The notes below the pieces were generated by a model, which saw only the letters and a list, made by a program, of their open reading frames with translations, was not told where the DNA came from and ran no database searches. From assembly GCF_036669915.1 (NCBI RefSeq), contig NC_089320.1:19453964-19517963 (forward strand): a stretch of 64,000 bases of DNA. Direction: 5' to 3'. A program made the translations under genes and the position numbers. Each line of letters opens with the position of its first letter. Within the stretch, counting starts at the first letter, position 1. This document shows, one piece after another, positions 63,909 to 64,000 of the stretch. The stretch is from Pocillopora verrucosa (lineage: Eukaryota; Cnidaria; Anthozoa; Scleractinia; Pocilloporidae).

Positions 63909-64000
63909 CGTGGGCAAAATACTAGGTAAATCAGGGTTAGCACCACTCCATTACTATTTTGTAAAACTTTCCATGGACCACCAGTCAAAAGTGACAGCGT

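Overview
The window is eukaryotic nuclear DNA from a cnidarian, most likely a scleractinian coral or another hexacoral. The evidence is spliced genes with GT-AG introns and animal-specific families (tropomyosin, class A GPCR, a collagen-Ig-olfactomedin protein, TFG, NUS1). It also holds AT-rich introns and abundant small repeats of types I recognise from coral genomes, including a tRNA-headed SINE and a fold-back MITE. All gene models were assembled by hand from splice sites and reading phase. Every multi-exon model below except the kinase fragment and the 41-codon candidate closes to a whole number of codons at about the family's expected length.

Layout. 1-10 kb: a 1.8-1.9 kb segment is present twice (1-1835 and about 6721-8622). 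It flanks the 5' fragment of a TKL-like kinase gene (+) and a four-exon rhodopsin-like GPCR (-, 317 aa, one apparent GC-AG intron). 10-11 kb: an intronless tropomyosin (+). 11-13.4 kb: repeats. 13.4-24.6 kb: a 21-exon tyrosyl-tRNA synthetase (-, 538 aa) with an upstream in-frame ATG that adds a 42-residue mitochondrial-presequence-like extension. 26.2-31.7 kb: TFG (-, 406 aa) and NSUN4 (+, 370 aa), head to head. 33.7-44.1 kb: two tandem ten-exon short-chain dehydrogenases (-, 262 aa each) with identical exon lengths. The second is head to head with MRPS6 (+, 122 aa).

46.9-53.5 kb: a gliomedin/colmedin-like type II membrane protein (+, 709 aa), followed by a decayed duplicate of its last exon. 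Its first intron contains a 1.12 kb PIF/Harbinger-type element with long inverted repeats. 55.5 kb: a tRNA-derived SINE. 56.9-59.5 kb: COQ3 (+, 303 aa). 60.5-63.9 kb: NUS1 (-, 251 aa), convergent with COQ3.

Four of the genes act in mitochondria or plausibly do: YARS by dual targeting, NSUN4 (12S rRNA methylation), MRPS6 (small ribosomal subunit) and COQ3 (ubiquinone). NSUN4 and MRPS6 serve the same ribosomal subunit. TFG (ER exit sites) and NUS1 (dolichol synthesis) serve the early secretory pathway. I see no shared regulation beyond two short divergent promoters, so the linkage may be chance. No bacterial-type operon, CRISPR array or defence locus is present.
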